Position numbers and translations under genes: made by a program. The notes below the pieces were generated by a model. That model was not told where the DNA came from. It saw only the letters and a program-made list of their open reading frames with translations, and made no database searches. Shown here one piece after another: positions 24,506 to 32,158 of a stretch of 64,000 nt of DNA (position 1 is the stretch's first letter; each line of letters opens with the position of its first letter). Source of the stretch: Burkholderiales bacterium (GTDB taxonomy: Bacteria > Pseudomonadota > Gammaproteobacteria > Burkholderiales > Ga0077523); contig JAIEQG010000045.1 of NCBI GenBank assembly GCA_019747905.1, positions 25,327-89,326 of the forward strand, written 5' to 3'.

Positions 24506-26194
24506 ATGGCCGATACCAAATCTCTCGACCTGGTGCTGCTGTGGCACATGCACCAGCCGGACTTCCGCGATTGCGCCACCGGCGAATATCGCCTGCCGTG
24601 GGTATACCTGCACGCGATCAAGGACTACTCGGACATGGCCGCGCATCTCGAGCGCCATCCCAAGGTCCGGGCGGTGGTCAATTTCGTGCCGGTCCTGCTC
24701 GATCAACTGGAGGACTACGCCCGCCAGTTCGAGACCGGCGTCATCCGCGATCCGCTGCTGGCAATGCTGGCACGCGACGATCTGAACGACCTCGACGCCG
24801 CGGCGCGCGAACTGATCCTCGACCGCTGCTTCCGCGCCAACCATACCAAGATGATCGAGCCTTATCCCGCCTACCGGCGGCTGCTCGATCTGTTCCGTTA
24901 CACCGAGGAGCGCGGGGCCGCCGCGCTGGACTACCTGTCGGGGCAGTATCTCGCCGACCTGCTCACCTGGTATCACCTCGCGTGGACCGGCGAGACGGTG
25001 CGGCGCGAACACGTCACCGTCGTCCAGTTGATGTCCAAGGGCGAGCAGTTCACCGCGGCGGATCGACGGCGCCTGTTCGACCTGATCGGCACGATCCTGC
25101 GCGACGTCGTGCCACGCTGGCGCCGTCTCGCCGCATCGGGCCAGGTGGAGATTTCATCCACGCCGCACTACCACCCGATCGGTCCGCTGCTGCTCGACTT
25201 CGCGACCGCGCGCGAAACCCAGCCGGCGCTGCCGTTGCCGCAGTCGTCCCACTACGCCGGCGGGCGGCAGCGCCTCACCGATCACCTGACCCTGGCCGTG
25301 GCCTCGCACACGCAGCGCTTCGGCGCTCCGCCCACCGGGATCTGGCCCGCGGAAGGGGCCATTTCGGACGGCGTGCTCGACATGTTCGCTGCGCAGGGAG
25401 TGCGCTGGTGCGCGAGCGGCGAAGCGTTGCTGGCAACGAGCCTCGCGGTCAAGGGCCCGTTGCCGCCACAGGCCGACTACCTGTACCGCGGCTATCGGTT
25501 CCGCGGCAGCGAGCTCACGTGCTTCTTCCGCGACGACCGGCTGTCCGACCTGATCGGCTTCGAGTATTCCAAGTGGCATGGACGCGATGCCGCCGCCCAT
25601 TTCGTGCAGGAACTCGCGAACGTGGCCGCTGCCGCCGCGACGCCACCGCTCGTGAGCGTGATCCTCGATGGCGAGAACGCCTGGGAGTACTACCCTTACA
25701 ACGGCTTCTTCTTTCTGGATGATCTTTACGCAGCCCTCGAGGATCACGTCGCCATCCGCACCCGCACGTATCGCGACGTGCTGGCCGACGATTCCGGCGA
25801 ACGGTTCGGGTCGCTCGATCACGTGGTAGCCGGAAGCTGGGTGTACGGCAACCTCTCCACGTGGATCGGTTCGCGCGACAAGAACACCGCATGGGACCTG
25901 CTGTGCGACGCGAAGCGCAATTTCGACCTGGTCATGGTCTGCGGCAAGCTGTCGGGCGATGCAAAGGCGCTGGCGGAACGGCAGCTCGCGATCTGCGAAG
26001 GCTCCGACTGGTACTGGTGGTTTGGCGACTACAACCCGCCGGAATCCGTGATCGCCATGGATCGCGTGTTCCGGCTCAATCTCGCACACCTCTATCGCCT
26101 GCTCGATCTCCCCGTCCCCGCCGTGCTCGAGCACCCGATCAGCCAGGGTGGCGGGCACGCGGAGATGGGTGGGGCGATGCGCCGAGCGTCCTGA
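24506..26194 (+). CDS. GH57 family glycoside hydrolase (amylase/amylopullulanase-like)
   Basis: A 562-residue cytoplasmic GH57 enzyme acting on alpha-glucans. GH57 motifs appear in order: LLWHMHQPDFRD (motif 1), STPHYHPIGPLL (motif 2), TGIWPAEGAISDG with the nucleophile Glu (motif 3), and VSVILDGENAWEYYPYNG with the acid/base Asp (motif 4). There is no signal peptide, so it should act on internal glycogen or maltodextrin. It starts 45 bases after glgC and ends five bases before the second GH57 gene. Family is firm; whether it hydrolyses alpha-1,4 bonds, alpha-1,6 bonds or branches is not. Confidence 0.88.
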   Translation: MADTKSLDLVLLWHMHQPDFRDCATGEYRLPWVYLHAIKDYSDMAAHLERHPKVRAVVNFVPVLLDQLEDYARQFETGVIRDPLLAMLARDDLNDLDAAARELILDRCFRANHTKMIEPYPAYRRLLDLFRYTEERGAAALDYLSGQYLADLLTWYHLAWTGETVRREHVTVVQLMSKGEQFTAADRRRLFDLIGTILRDVVPRWRRLAASGQVEISSTPHYHPIGPLLLDFATARETQPALPLPQSSHYAGGRQRLTDHLTLAVASHTQRFGAPPTGIWPAEGAISDGVLDMFAAQGVRWCASGEALLATSLAVKGPLPPQADYLYRGYRFRGSELTCFFRDDRLSDLIGFEYSKWHGRDAAAHFVQELANVAAAAATPPLVSVILDGENAWEYYPYNGFFFLDDLYAALEDHVAIRTRTYRDVLADDSGERFGSLDHVVAGSWVYGNLSTWIGSRDKNTAWDLLCDAKRNFDLVMVCGKLSGDAKALAERQLAICEGSDWYWWFGDYNPPESVIAMDRVFRLNLAHLYRLLDLPVPAVLEHPISQGGGHAEMGGAMRRAS

Positions 26195-26198
26195 TGCC

Positions 26199-28205
26199 AT
26201 GAGTTCGGTCGCACTTCTGCTCGGAGTCCATGCGCATCAACCGGCGGGTAACTTTCCCGAGGTGGTGGATGAGGCTCACCTCAAGTCCTACGGACCGTTT
26301 CTGCGCACGGTGCACCGGTATCCGGAGTTCCGCTTCGCGATCCATTTCAGTGGCTGGCTGCTCGCCTTCCTGCTCGAACGCTATCCACAGGACATGGCGC
26401 TGCTCGCCGAGATGGTGGCGCGCCGTCAGGCCGAGTTGTTCGGCGGCGGCGACATGGAACCGGTACTCGCGGCGATTCCGGCGCGCGATCGCGTCGGACA
26501 GTTGAATGCCCTCGCGGATCGCCTCGAACGCGCGTTCGGCCAGCGGCCTCACGGGGCCTGGCTCACCGAGCGCGTTTGGGAAGCGACCGTGGTGCCGTCG
26601 CTGGAGGATGCCGGTGTCGAGTTCGTCACCGTGGACGACTATCACTTCCTGTGCGCGGGACGCGAGCTTGACGAACTGCGCGGCTATTTCACCACCGAGG
26701 AGGAGGGCCGCTGCCTCGACCTGTTCCCGATCTCGGAGCAGCTGCGCTACCGCATTCCGTTCGCCCCGGCCGACGAGACCGTGCGCTACATCGAATCGTT
26801 CGCGACCACGGACGAAACGCCCGCCGCGGCGATCTACTTCGACGACATCGAGAAGTTCGGCATCTGGCCGGAGACCTACGAATGGGTCTACGAGAAAGGC
26901 TGGCTCGAGCACTTCATCGAAGGCGTGCTGGCCTCGCCGGTCATCCGCACCCGGCACTTCCGCGAGTTCCGGCGCGAAGCGCGCACGCGCGGCATCGTCT
27001 ATCTGCCGACCACGTCCTACATGGAAATGGGCGAGTGGTCGCTGCCCGCGGCGCGCGCCGACGAGTTCGCTGCGCTCATCCATCAGGAGAAGTCGCACGG
27101 TCGCTACGAGCGCTTCAAGCCCTTCCTGCGTGGCGGCATCTGGCGCAACTTCTTCAGCCGGTTCAGCGAAGCCAACTGGATGCACAAGCGCATGCTCGGT
27201 CTGTCGGCACGGGTCGAGGCGCTGCCGCCTGCCGCGCGCACGGGTGCGATGATCGATCTCCTCTACCGAGGCCAGGCGAACGATGCGTACTGGCACGGGC
27301 TGTTCGGCGGGCTCTACCTCCCGCATCTGCGCCGCGCCGTCTGGAATGCACTCATCGCCCTGGAAGCGTTGCTCGATGCACGACACCCGATCGAGAATCC
27401 CGATCCGGTCGACGTGGATCTCGACGGGCACGAGGAACTGTTCCTGCGTACCCCTGCACTGCTGGCCGTGGTGCGTGACGACAGCGAGGCTGCCACGATC
27501 GAACTGTCGAGCTACCCGCTGCGTCACAACTTCGGCGACACGTTGATGCGCCGCCGGGAGCACTATCACGCCAAGCTCACGCTAGGGGCCGCGGCGAACG
27601 CGCACGCCGAGGGCATCGCTTCCGCGCACGATCGCGTGGCGTTTCGACATCAGGTGACGCTCGCCGATGCCGTGCCGGACGACCGGCCGCGCGCGTTGTT
27701 CGTAGACCGCTTCGTGCCGGGCGACGGGACGGCACCGCAGGCGCCGCACTATCGCAAGGTGGCGGGCGAGGCTGCGGAGTTTGCCGGGACCGTCGGCGGC
27801 GGCAGCATGCGCAAGCACTACTCCGTCCAGGACGATCGGCTCGTCGTACGCTATCGCTTCGACGTGCCGCAGGCGGGCGGGTTTCGCACTGAGATCAACC
27901 TCGCGATGCCGAGTTGCGACGGCTTTCTCGGACGCTACCGGATTGCCGGGGACGTGCCCGGCGGCTTCGGCGAACCTCTCGCCATGGCAGCGCTCGACGC
28001 GATCGTGCTCGAGGACGGCGTGCTGGGCGGCAGCCTCCGCGTGCAGTGCCAGCCGCCCGGCGCGCTCGACGCGCGTCCGCTGCACACGGTGTCGCAGTCC
28101 GAAGCGGGGTTCGAGAAGATCATGCAGGCCGCTACGCTGACTCTGGCCTGGCAGTTACCCGCAGGATCGAGCGAGGTCATCGTCACCCTGTCGGCCAGCG
28201 TCTGA
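26199..28205 (+). CDS. GH57 4-alpha-glucanotransferase/alpha-amylase-like enzyme
   Basis: A 668-residue GH57 enzyme of the 4-alpha-glucanotransferase type. Motif 1 is LLGVHAHQPAGNF; E124 in GAWLTERVWEA matches the catalytic nucleophile Glu123 of Thermococcus litoralis glucanotransferase, and D215/D216 in AAIYFDDIEKFGIWPETYEW match its Asp214. The C-terminal half has the DUF1925/DUF1926-type beta-sandwich modules of that group. No signal peptide is seen. The ATG at 26199 lies 4 bases after the preceding stop; the ORF track adds 17 residues that overlap the first GH57 gene. It probably reshapes maltodextrins released from glycogen. Confidence 0.87.
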   Translation: MSSVALLLGVHAHQPAGNFPEVVDEAHLKSYGPFLRTVHRYPEFRFAIHFSGWLLAFLLERYPQDMALLAEMVARRQAELFGGGDMEPVLAAIPARDRVGQLNALADRLERAFGQRPHGAWLTERVWEATVVPSLEDAGVEFVTVDDYHFLCAGRELDELRGYFTTEEEGRCLDLFPISEQLRYRIPFAPADETVRYIESFATTDETPAAAIYFDDIEKFGIWPETYEWVYEKGWLEHFIEGVLASPVIRTRHFREFRREARTRGIVYLPTTSYMEMGEWSLPAARADEFAALIHQEKSHGRYERFKPFLRGGIWRNFFSRFSEANWMHKRMLGLSARVEALPPAARTGAMIDLLYRGQANDAYWHGLFGGLYLPHLRRAVWNALIALEALLDARHPIENPDPVDVDLDGHEELFLRTPALLAVVRDDSEAATIELSSYPLRHNFGDTLMRRREHYHAKLTLGAAANAHAEGIASAHDRVAFRHQVTLADAVPDDRPRALFVDRFVPGDGTAPQAPHYRKVAGEAAEFAGTVGGGSMRKHYSVQDDRLVVRYRFDVPQAGGFRTEINLAMPSCDGFLGRYRIAGDVPGGFGEPLAMAALDAIVLEDGVLGGSLRVQCQPPGALDARPLHTVSQSEAGFEKIMQAATLTLAWQLPAGSSEVIVTLSASV

Positions 28206-28575
28206 CGCGGTCACGAATTGTCACAGACCACCCGTTATCGGACGGTTGACATCGGTGCGTCGGAGCGCGCATCGTGTAGGCGAGATGCAGGACAGAGATG
28301 TAACGGCCGTCCCCCGCACGATGCTTGAACCAGGCTTCCGGGCCCGCTTTTTTCCGCATCGTGGCGCTCTTGGACAGGCCACTCTTGGACAGCCCGCTTT
28401 TAGGCTGCCATCCGTCTCGAGACACCGGATCGCCGCGATCACGGTGAACGTCCCGCCGTCCGATCACTCTCACGCAGGAGACCCATCACCCGCCCGACAG
28501 GCGGGCCGCAGGTGTGCGGCCGTGCGCCGCACAGCAAGTCGCACCATCGATGTCGTACGCGAAGGAGACAAGAGC
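28206..28575 (+). promoter_or_regulatory. 370-base gap before hpf with candidate promoter and short tandem repeat
   Basis: No gene is supported here. A perfect -35 TTGACA lies at 28246-28251, with only a weak -10 (CATCGT) 18 bases on. Further down, CTCTTGGACAG occurs twice with a 15-base period (28367-28377 and 28382-28392). A T-run (CCCGCTTTTTTCC) lies just before. If the TTGACA promoter is used, hpf mRNA has a leader of about 300 bases, long enough for regulation. Short ORFs on both strands in this gap have no recognisable product. Confidence 0.35.
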
Positions 28576-28953
28576 ATGCAGACACCGCTGCAAATCACGT
28601 TTCGAGACATGCCCCATTCCGCAGCCATGGAAGTGCACATACGCGAAAAGGCGCTCAAGCTGGAGTCCCATTTCTCCCACATCATGGGCTGCCACGTGAC
28701 GATCGAACAGCCGCACAAGCACAAACACCAGGGAAAACATTTCTGCGTGCACGTGGATGTGCGCGTACCCGGTGCCGAGCTGGTGGCGAACCACCACGAG
28801 AACGAGGACGCCTACGTCGCCCTGCGCGACGCCTTCGACGCGGCGCGGCGCCAGGTCGAAGACTATGCCCGCAAACTGCGCGGCGAGGTGAAGACGCACA
28901 ATGGTGCTCGCTCACCTTCCGTCACGCCGGCCGAGGAACTGTCCGGCGACTGA
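28576..28953 (+). CDS. hpf: Ribosome hibernation promotion factor / RaiA family
   Basis: A 125-residue protein of the HPF/YfiA (sigma-54 modulation) family, which binds the ribosomal decoding centre in stationary phase. The fold signature runs QITFRDMPHSAAMEVHIREKALKLESHF, with the basic C-terminal part HENEDAYVALRDAFDAARRQVEDYARKL. It is longer than E. coli HPF (95) but lacks the extra dimerisation domain of long HPF. It is unusually His-rich in the middle (QPHKHKHQGKHF). The ATG at 28576 follows GAAGGAG. The ORF-track start at 28246 is far too long for the family. Confidence 0.85.
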   Translation: MQTPLQITFRDMPHSAAMEVHIREKALKLESHFSHIMGCHVTIEQPHKHKHQGKHFCVHVDVRVPGAELVANHHENEDAYVALRDAFDAARRQVEDYARKLRGEVKTHNGARSPSVTPAEELSGD

Positions 28954-28977
28954 CTCCGTCCGCCGAGGACGCGATGA

Positions 28978-29007
28978 ACGGGCGGCCCACGAGGCCGCCC
29001 GTTTCAT
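28978..29007 (+). terminator. Rho-independent terminator after hpf
   Basis: A perfect 10-base stem ACGGGCGGCC/GGCCGCCCGT with a 5-base loop, followed by TTCATTTC. It lies 25 bases after the hpf stop and before the dehydratase promoter region. Confidence 0.7.
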
Positions 29008-29057
29008 TTCACCGCTCACCACGCTTGATATAGTCGCGGTCTCGAGGAGGAGAACCC

Positions 29058-30785
29058 ATGACCCGACGGAAACTTGCGGAGAACCTGCGCAGCCAGCGCT
29101 GGTTCGCCACCCGCGACCTGCGCGGCTTCGGCCATCGCTCGCGCGCCCTGCAGCTCGGCCTCACGCACGAGGACACCAAGGGCAAACCGGTGGTCGCGAT
29201 CATCAACACGTGGAGCGACGTGAACCATTGCCATTCGCACCTGCGCGAACGGGCCGAGGACGTGAAGCGCGGCATCTGGCAGGCCGGCGGCGTGCCGATC
29301 GAGATGCCCGCCATCTCGCTCGCGGAAGTGTTCCAGAAGCCGACCACGATGATGTATCGCAACTTCCTCGCCATGGAGACCGAGGAGCTGCTGCGCTCCT
29401 ATCCCGTCGACGGCTGCGTCCTGATGGGCGGCTGCGACAAGACCACGCCGGGCTTGCTGATGGGAGCCATCAGCATGAACCTGCCCGCGATGTTCGTCCC
29501 CGCCGGCGCGATGTTGCGCGGCAACTGGCAGGGCCGCACTCTCGGTTCCGGGTCCGACGTCTGGAAGTACTGGGACGAGTTGCGCGTAGGCAACATCACC
29601 GAGCGCGACTGGAGCGAGATCGAGGAGGGCATCTCGCGCTCGCCCGGCACCTGCATGACCATGGGCACGGCGTCGACCATGACGAGCCTCGCCGAAGTGC
29701 TCGGCTTCAGCCTGCCGAACGCCTCGTCGATTCCCGCGCCCGATTCGAACCACCGCCGCATGGCGGCCTACACCGGCCAGCGCATCGTCGAGATGGTGTG
29801 GGAAGATCTCAAGCCGCGCGACCTGCTGACCGCGCAGTCCTTCGACAACGCCATCCAGGTGCTGATGGCACTGGGCGGTTCCACCAACGGCCTGATCCAC
29901 GTGATCGCCATGGCCGGACGCGCGGGTTTGCGCATTCCGCTCGAACGCTTCGAGGAACTGGGACGCAGGACGCCCTATCTCGTCAACATGCGCCCGGCGG
30001 GCAAGTACCTCATGGAGGACTTCTACTATGCCGGCGGCCTGGTGGGGCTGCTGGAAGGCATGCGCGGGCTGCTGCACATGGACGCGATGACATGCACCGG
30101 CAAGACCCTCGGCGAGAATGTCGCGGGTTCGAAGATTCACCAGCCCGACGTCATCCGCACCCCGGCGAATCCGATCCAACCCGAAGGCGGGCTGGTGGTG
30201 CTGCGCGGCAACCTCGCGCCGGACGGTGCCGTGATCAAGGCCAACGCCGCCGAACCGCGGCTGTTGCAGCACGCCGGTCGCGCCATCGTGTTCGACGACT
30301 ACAACGACATGGCAGCGCGCATCGACGATCCGAACCTCGATGTGGACGCCGATTCGGTGTTGATCCTGCGCAACGCCGGCCCGCTCGGCGGCCCCGGCAT
30401 GCCGGAGTGGGGCATGCTGCCGATCCCGAAGAAGCTGCTGAAGCAGGGTGTGCGCGATCTGGTGCGCATCTCCGATGCACGCATGAGCGGCACGAGCTAT
30501 GGCACCTGCGTGCTGCACGTGGCGCCCGAATCCTTCGTCGGCGGTCCGCTGGCGCTGGTGCGTTCCGGCGACATCGTCAAGCTCGATGTACCGGCGCGCC
30601 GTCTCGACCTCGACGTGAGCGACGCCGAGCTCGCGCGCCGCAAGGCCGCATGGGTCGCGCCGGCACCGCGCTTCGCGCGCGGCTACGGGGCGTTGTTCTC
30701 GCAGAGCGTCACGCAGGCGAACGAAGGGTGCGACTTCCGATTCCTCGAGGGCACAGCGCCGATCGCCGAACCGGAGATCCACTGA
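29058..30785 (+). CDS. IlvD/Edd family sugar-acid dehydratase (L-arabinonate dehydratase type)
   Basis: A 575-residue Fe-S dehydratase. Cysteines C58 (VNHCHSH), C126 (GGCDKTTP) and C199 (GTCMTMG) line up, offset by one, with C59, C127 and C200 that bind the 2Fe-2S cluster of Rhizobium L-arabinonate dehydratase. That, and the length, favour a pentonate/hexonate dehydratase over dihydroxy-acid dehydratase IlvD of valine synthesis. Other signatures are SDARMSGTSYGT and GPLGGPGMPEWGM. It has an excellent ribosome-binding site (GAGGAGGAG) before the ATG. No other pentose-oxidation gene is adjacent, so the actual substrate (arabinonate, xylonate, gluconate) is open. Confidence 0.85.
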   Translation: MTRRKLAENLRSQRWFATRDLRGFGHRSRALQLGLTHEDTKGKPVVAIINTWSDVNHCHSHLRERAEDVKRGIWQAGGVPIEMPAISLAEVFQKPTTMMYRNFLAMETEELLRSYPVDGCVLMGGCDKTTPGLLMGAISMNLPAMFVPAGAMLRGNWQGRTLGSGSDVWKYWDELRVGNITERDWSEIEEGISRSPGTCMTMGTASTMTSLAEVLGFSLPNASSIPAPDSNHRRMAAYTGQRIVEMVWEDLKPRDLLTAQSFDNAIQVLMALGGSTNGLIHVIAMAGRAGLRIPLERFEELGRRTPYLVNMRPAGKYLMEDFYYAGGLVGLLEGMRGLLHMDAMTCTGKTLGENVAGSKIHQPDVIRTPANPIQPEGGLVVLRGNLAPDGAVIKANAAEPRLLQHAGRAIVFDDYNDMAARIDDPNLDVDADSVLILRNAGPLGGPGMPEWGMLPIPKKLLKQGVRDLVRISDARMSGTSYGTCVLHVAPESFVGGPLALVRSGDIVKLDVPARRLDLDVSDAELARRKAAWVAPAPRFARGYGALFSQSVTQANEGCDFRFLEGTAPIAEPEIH

Positions 30786-30928
30786 GAACCCCATCCCAGT
30801 GGGCCTGCAGCCCTCCTTCATGGGCAAGCCCACCGAGGGCGGCGCTGCGCGGGCCGTGATGTCCGCGGCCGTGACTGGGCAGTGCCCTGTGCCGCCGGGG
30901 TACAAGGGCCCTCGGGGCCTCTTGGGCG

Positions 30929-31372
30929 GTGCGTGAGCCGACCGTGACGCGGCTCCTCAAGTTCGCACACATCGTCGCCACGATCGGACTGGTCGGCTCC
31001 CTGGGCCTCTTCGCAGCGCTTGCGATGTGGCTGCAGCGGGTCCCGGCCGTGGACGCACCCTCGGTGCTTCAGGCGATGTCGTGGTGCTTCACTCGGGTCA
31101 CACTGCCCTCGGTTGCGTTGCTGTGGATCACCGGGCTGCTGGCGCTGGCCGTGCGGCCGGCGCTGCTCGACAGCGGCTGGGTCTGGGCGAAGATGATCCT
31201 CGGCATGGCGCTCGCCGGGCTCGTTTTCATCGGCATCTGGGGCGCCCTGGAACGATTTCCGGAGGGATCCCTGGTCACCTGGCTAGGTGTCGGTGGCGCC
31301 GTCGGCCTGGCCGGCGCTGCGTTCGGCGTATGGCGGCCCCGTCTGTGGGGACGCAACAACTCTGGGTCCTGA
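30929..31372 (+). CDS. Four-helix integral membrane protein, CopD/DUF2269-like
   Basis: A 147-residue membrane protein with four hydrophobic helices (around residues 10-35, 52-75, 83-105 and 115-137). The pattern LLKFAHIVATIGLVGSLGLFAALAMW with a His in helix 1 and LPSVALLWITGLLALAV in helix 2 resembles the CopD/DUF2269 superfamily of small haem- or metal-associated membrane proteins. The start could be GTG 30929 or GTG 30944. The 143 bases before it have several GC inverted repeats (such as GGGCAAGCCC) and no gene. Function unknown. Confidence 0.65.
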   Translation: MREPTVTRLLKFAHIVATIGLVGSLGLFAALAMWLQRVPAVDAPSVLQAMSWCFTRVTLPSVALLWITGLLALAVRPALLDSGWVWAKMILGMALAGLVFIGIWGALERFPEGSLVTWLGVGGAVGLAGAAFGVWRPRLWGRNNSGS

Positions 31373-31378
31373 AGCTGG

Positions 31379-31846
31379 TCAGGCCTTGGGTTCCCGGTGG
31401 ATGTCATCCACCCAATGCACCGTCTCCGGCCGCTCCACGACCGGAATGTCGAGGTTGACCACCACCGGTTCCTGCCCGCTGCGGCACAGGACGCAGGACA
31501 GCGGCTCGGTGTCGGAAGCATTGATCTCCTGGTGCGGCACGAACGGCGGCACGTAGATGAAATCGCCGGGGCCGGCCTCGGCCGTGAACTCGAGCGCGTC
31601 GCCCCAGCGCATGCGAGCCTTGCCGCTCACGACGTAGATCACGCTTTCCACGGGGCCGTGGTGGTGGGCGCCGGTCTTCGCCTTGGCGTGGATGACGACC
31701 GTGCCCGCCCACAATTTCTCGGCGCCGCAACGGGCGTGGGTGATCGCGGCTGCGCGATTCATGCCCTGTGTCTGCGCGGTATTCGTGTCGAGTTCGGTGC
31801 TCTTCACCACCCGCACGCCATGGAACTTCCAGTCGGCATCGCTCAC
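31379..31846 (-). CDS. Cupin domain protein
   Basis: A 155-residue single-domain cupin. Metal-binding motif 1 is KTGAHHHGPVESVIYVVSGKARMRWG and motif 2 is PGDFIYVPPFVPHQEIN. The start is GTG. It ends 6 bases from the convergent membrane-protein gene and is the last gene of a leftward run after the FAD/Fe-S dehydrogenase and small membrane protein. The reaction or ligand cannot be predicted; small cupins of this kind are often dioxygenase-like or sugar-acid binding. Confidence 0.8.
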   Translation of the reverse strand: MSDADWKFHGVRVVKSTELDTNTAQTQGMNRAAAITHARCGAEKLWAGTVVIHAKAKTGAHHHGPVESVIYVVSGKARMRWGDALEFTAEAGPGDFIYVPPFVPHQEINASDTEPLSCVLCRSGQEPVVVNLDIPVVERPETVHWVDDIHREPKA

Positions 31847-31867
31847 GTCTTCCTCACTCCCGAACCG

Positions 31868-32158
31868 TCAACTGAACAGGAACAACACCAGCAGCAGAAT
31901 GGTCGGCACCCACATGTTGATCAGGGACAGATAGAGCAGGCGGCGCGGTCCGGTCTCGCCGAACACCAGTTTCGAGACTGCCGTCGCACCCGAGATCACC
32001 ATCACCAGGCCGCCGACCGCATAGAACCCGGCAAACGCGTGCAGCCCGAGATCGCGCTCGTTCTCCGGCACCCATGCGAGCTGCCACACGGTGAATGCGA
32101 CGAGGAGCAGGTTGAGCGCCACCGGCACCGCGTAGAGCACAAGGAATCGCCACTTCAT
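31868..32158 (-). CDS. Small three-helix membrane protein
   Basis: A 96-residue protein with three predicted transmembrane helices (LVLYAVPVALNLLLVAFTVW, AFAGFYAVGGLVMVISGATAV, LYLSLINMWVPTILLLVLFLF). I recognise no family. It overlaps the stop of the FAD/Fe-S dehydrogenase gene by 4 bases (ATGA), so it is translationally coupled to it and could help tie that enzyme to the membrane; this is inference. Confidence 0.65.
   Translation of the reverse strand: MKWRFLVLYAVPVALNLLLVAFTVWQLAWVPENERDLGLHAFAGFYAVGGLVMVISGATAVSKLVFGETGPRRLLYLSLINMWVPTILLLVLFLFS

Noticed and set aside
23129-25012. 627-residue minus-strand ORF over glgC and GH57
   Set aside because: Antisense to two confident genes and no family features.
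28183-28473. Minus-strand 96-residue ORF before hpf with SGLSKSGLSKS repeat
   Set aside because: The protein repeat is just the 15-base DNA tandem repeat translated; no ribosome-binding site or family.
29016-30905. 629-residue minus-strand ORF over the dehydratase
   Set aside because: Antisense shadow, His/Arg-rich without motifs.
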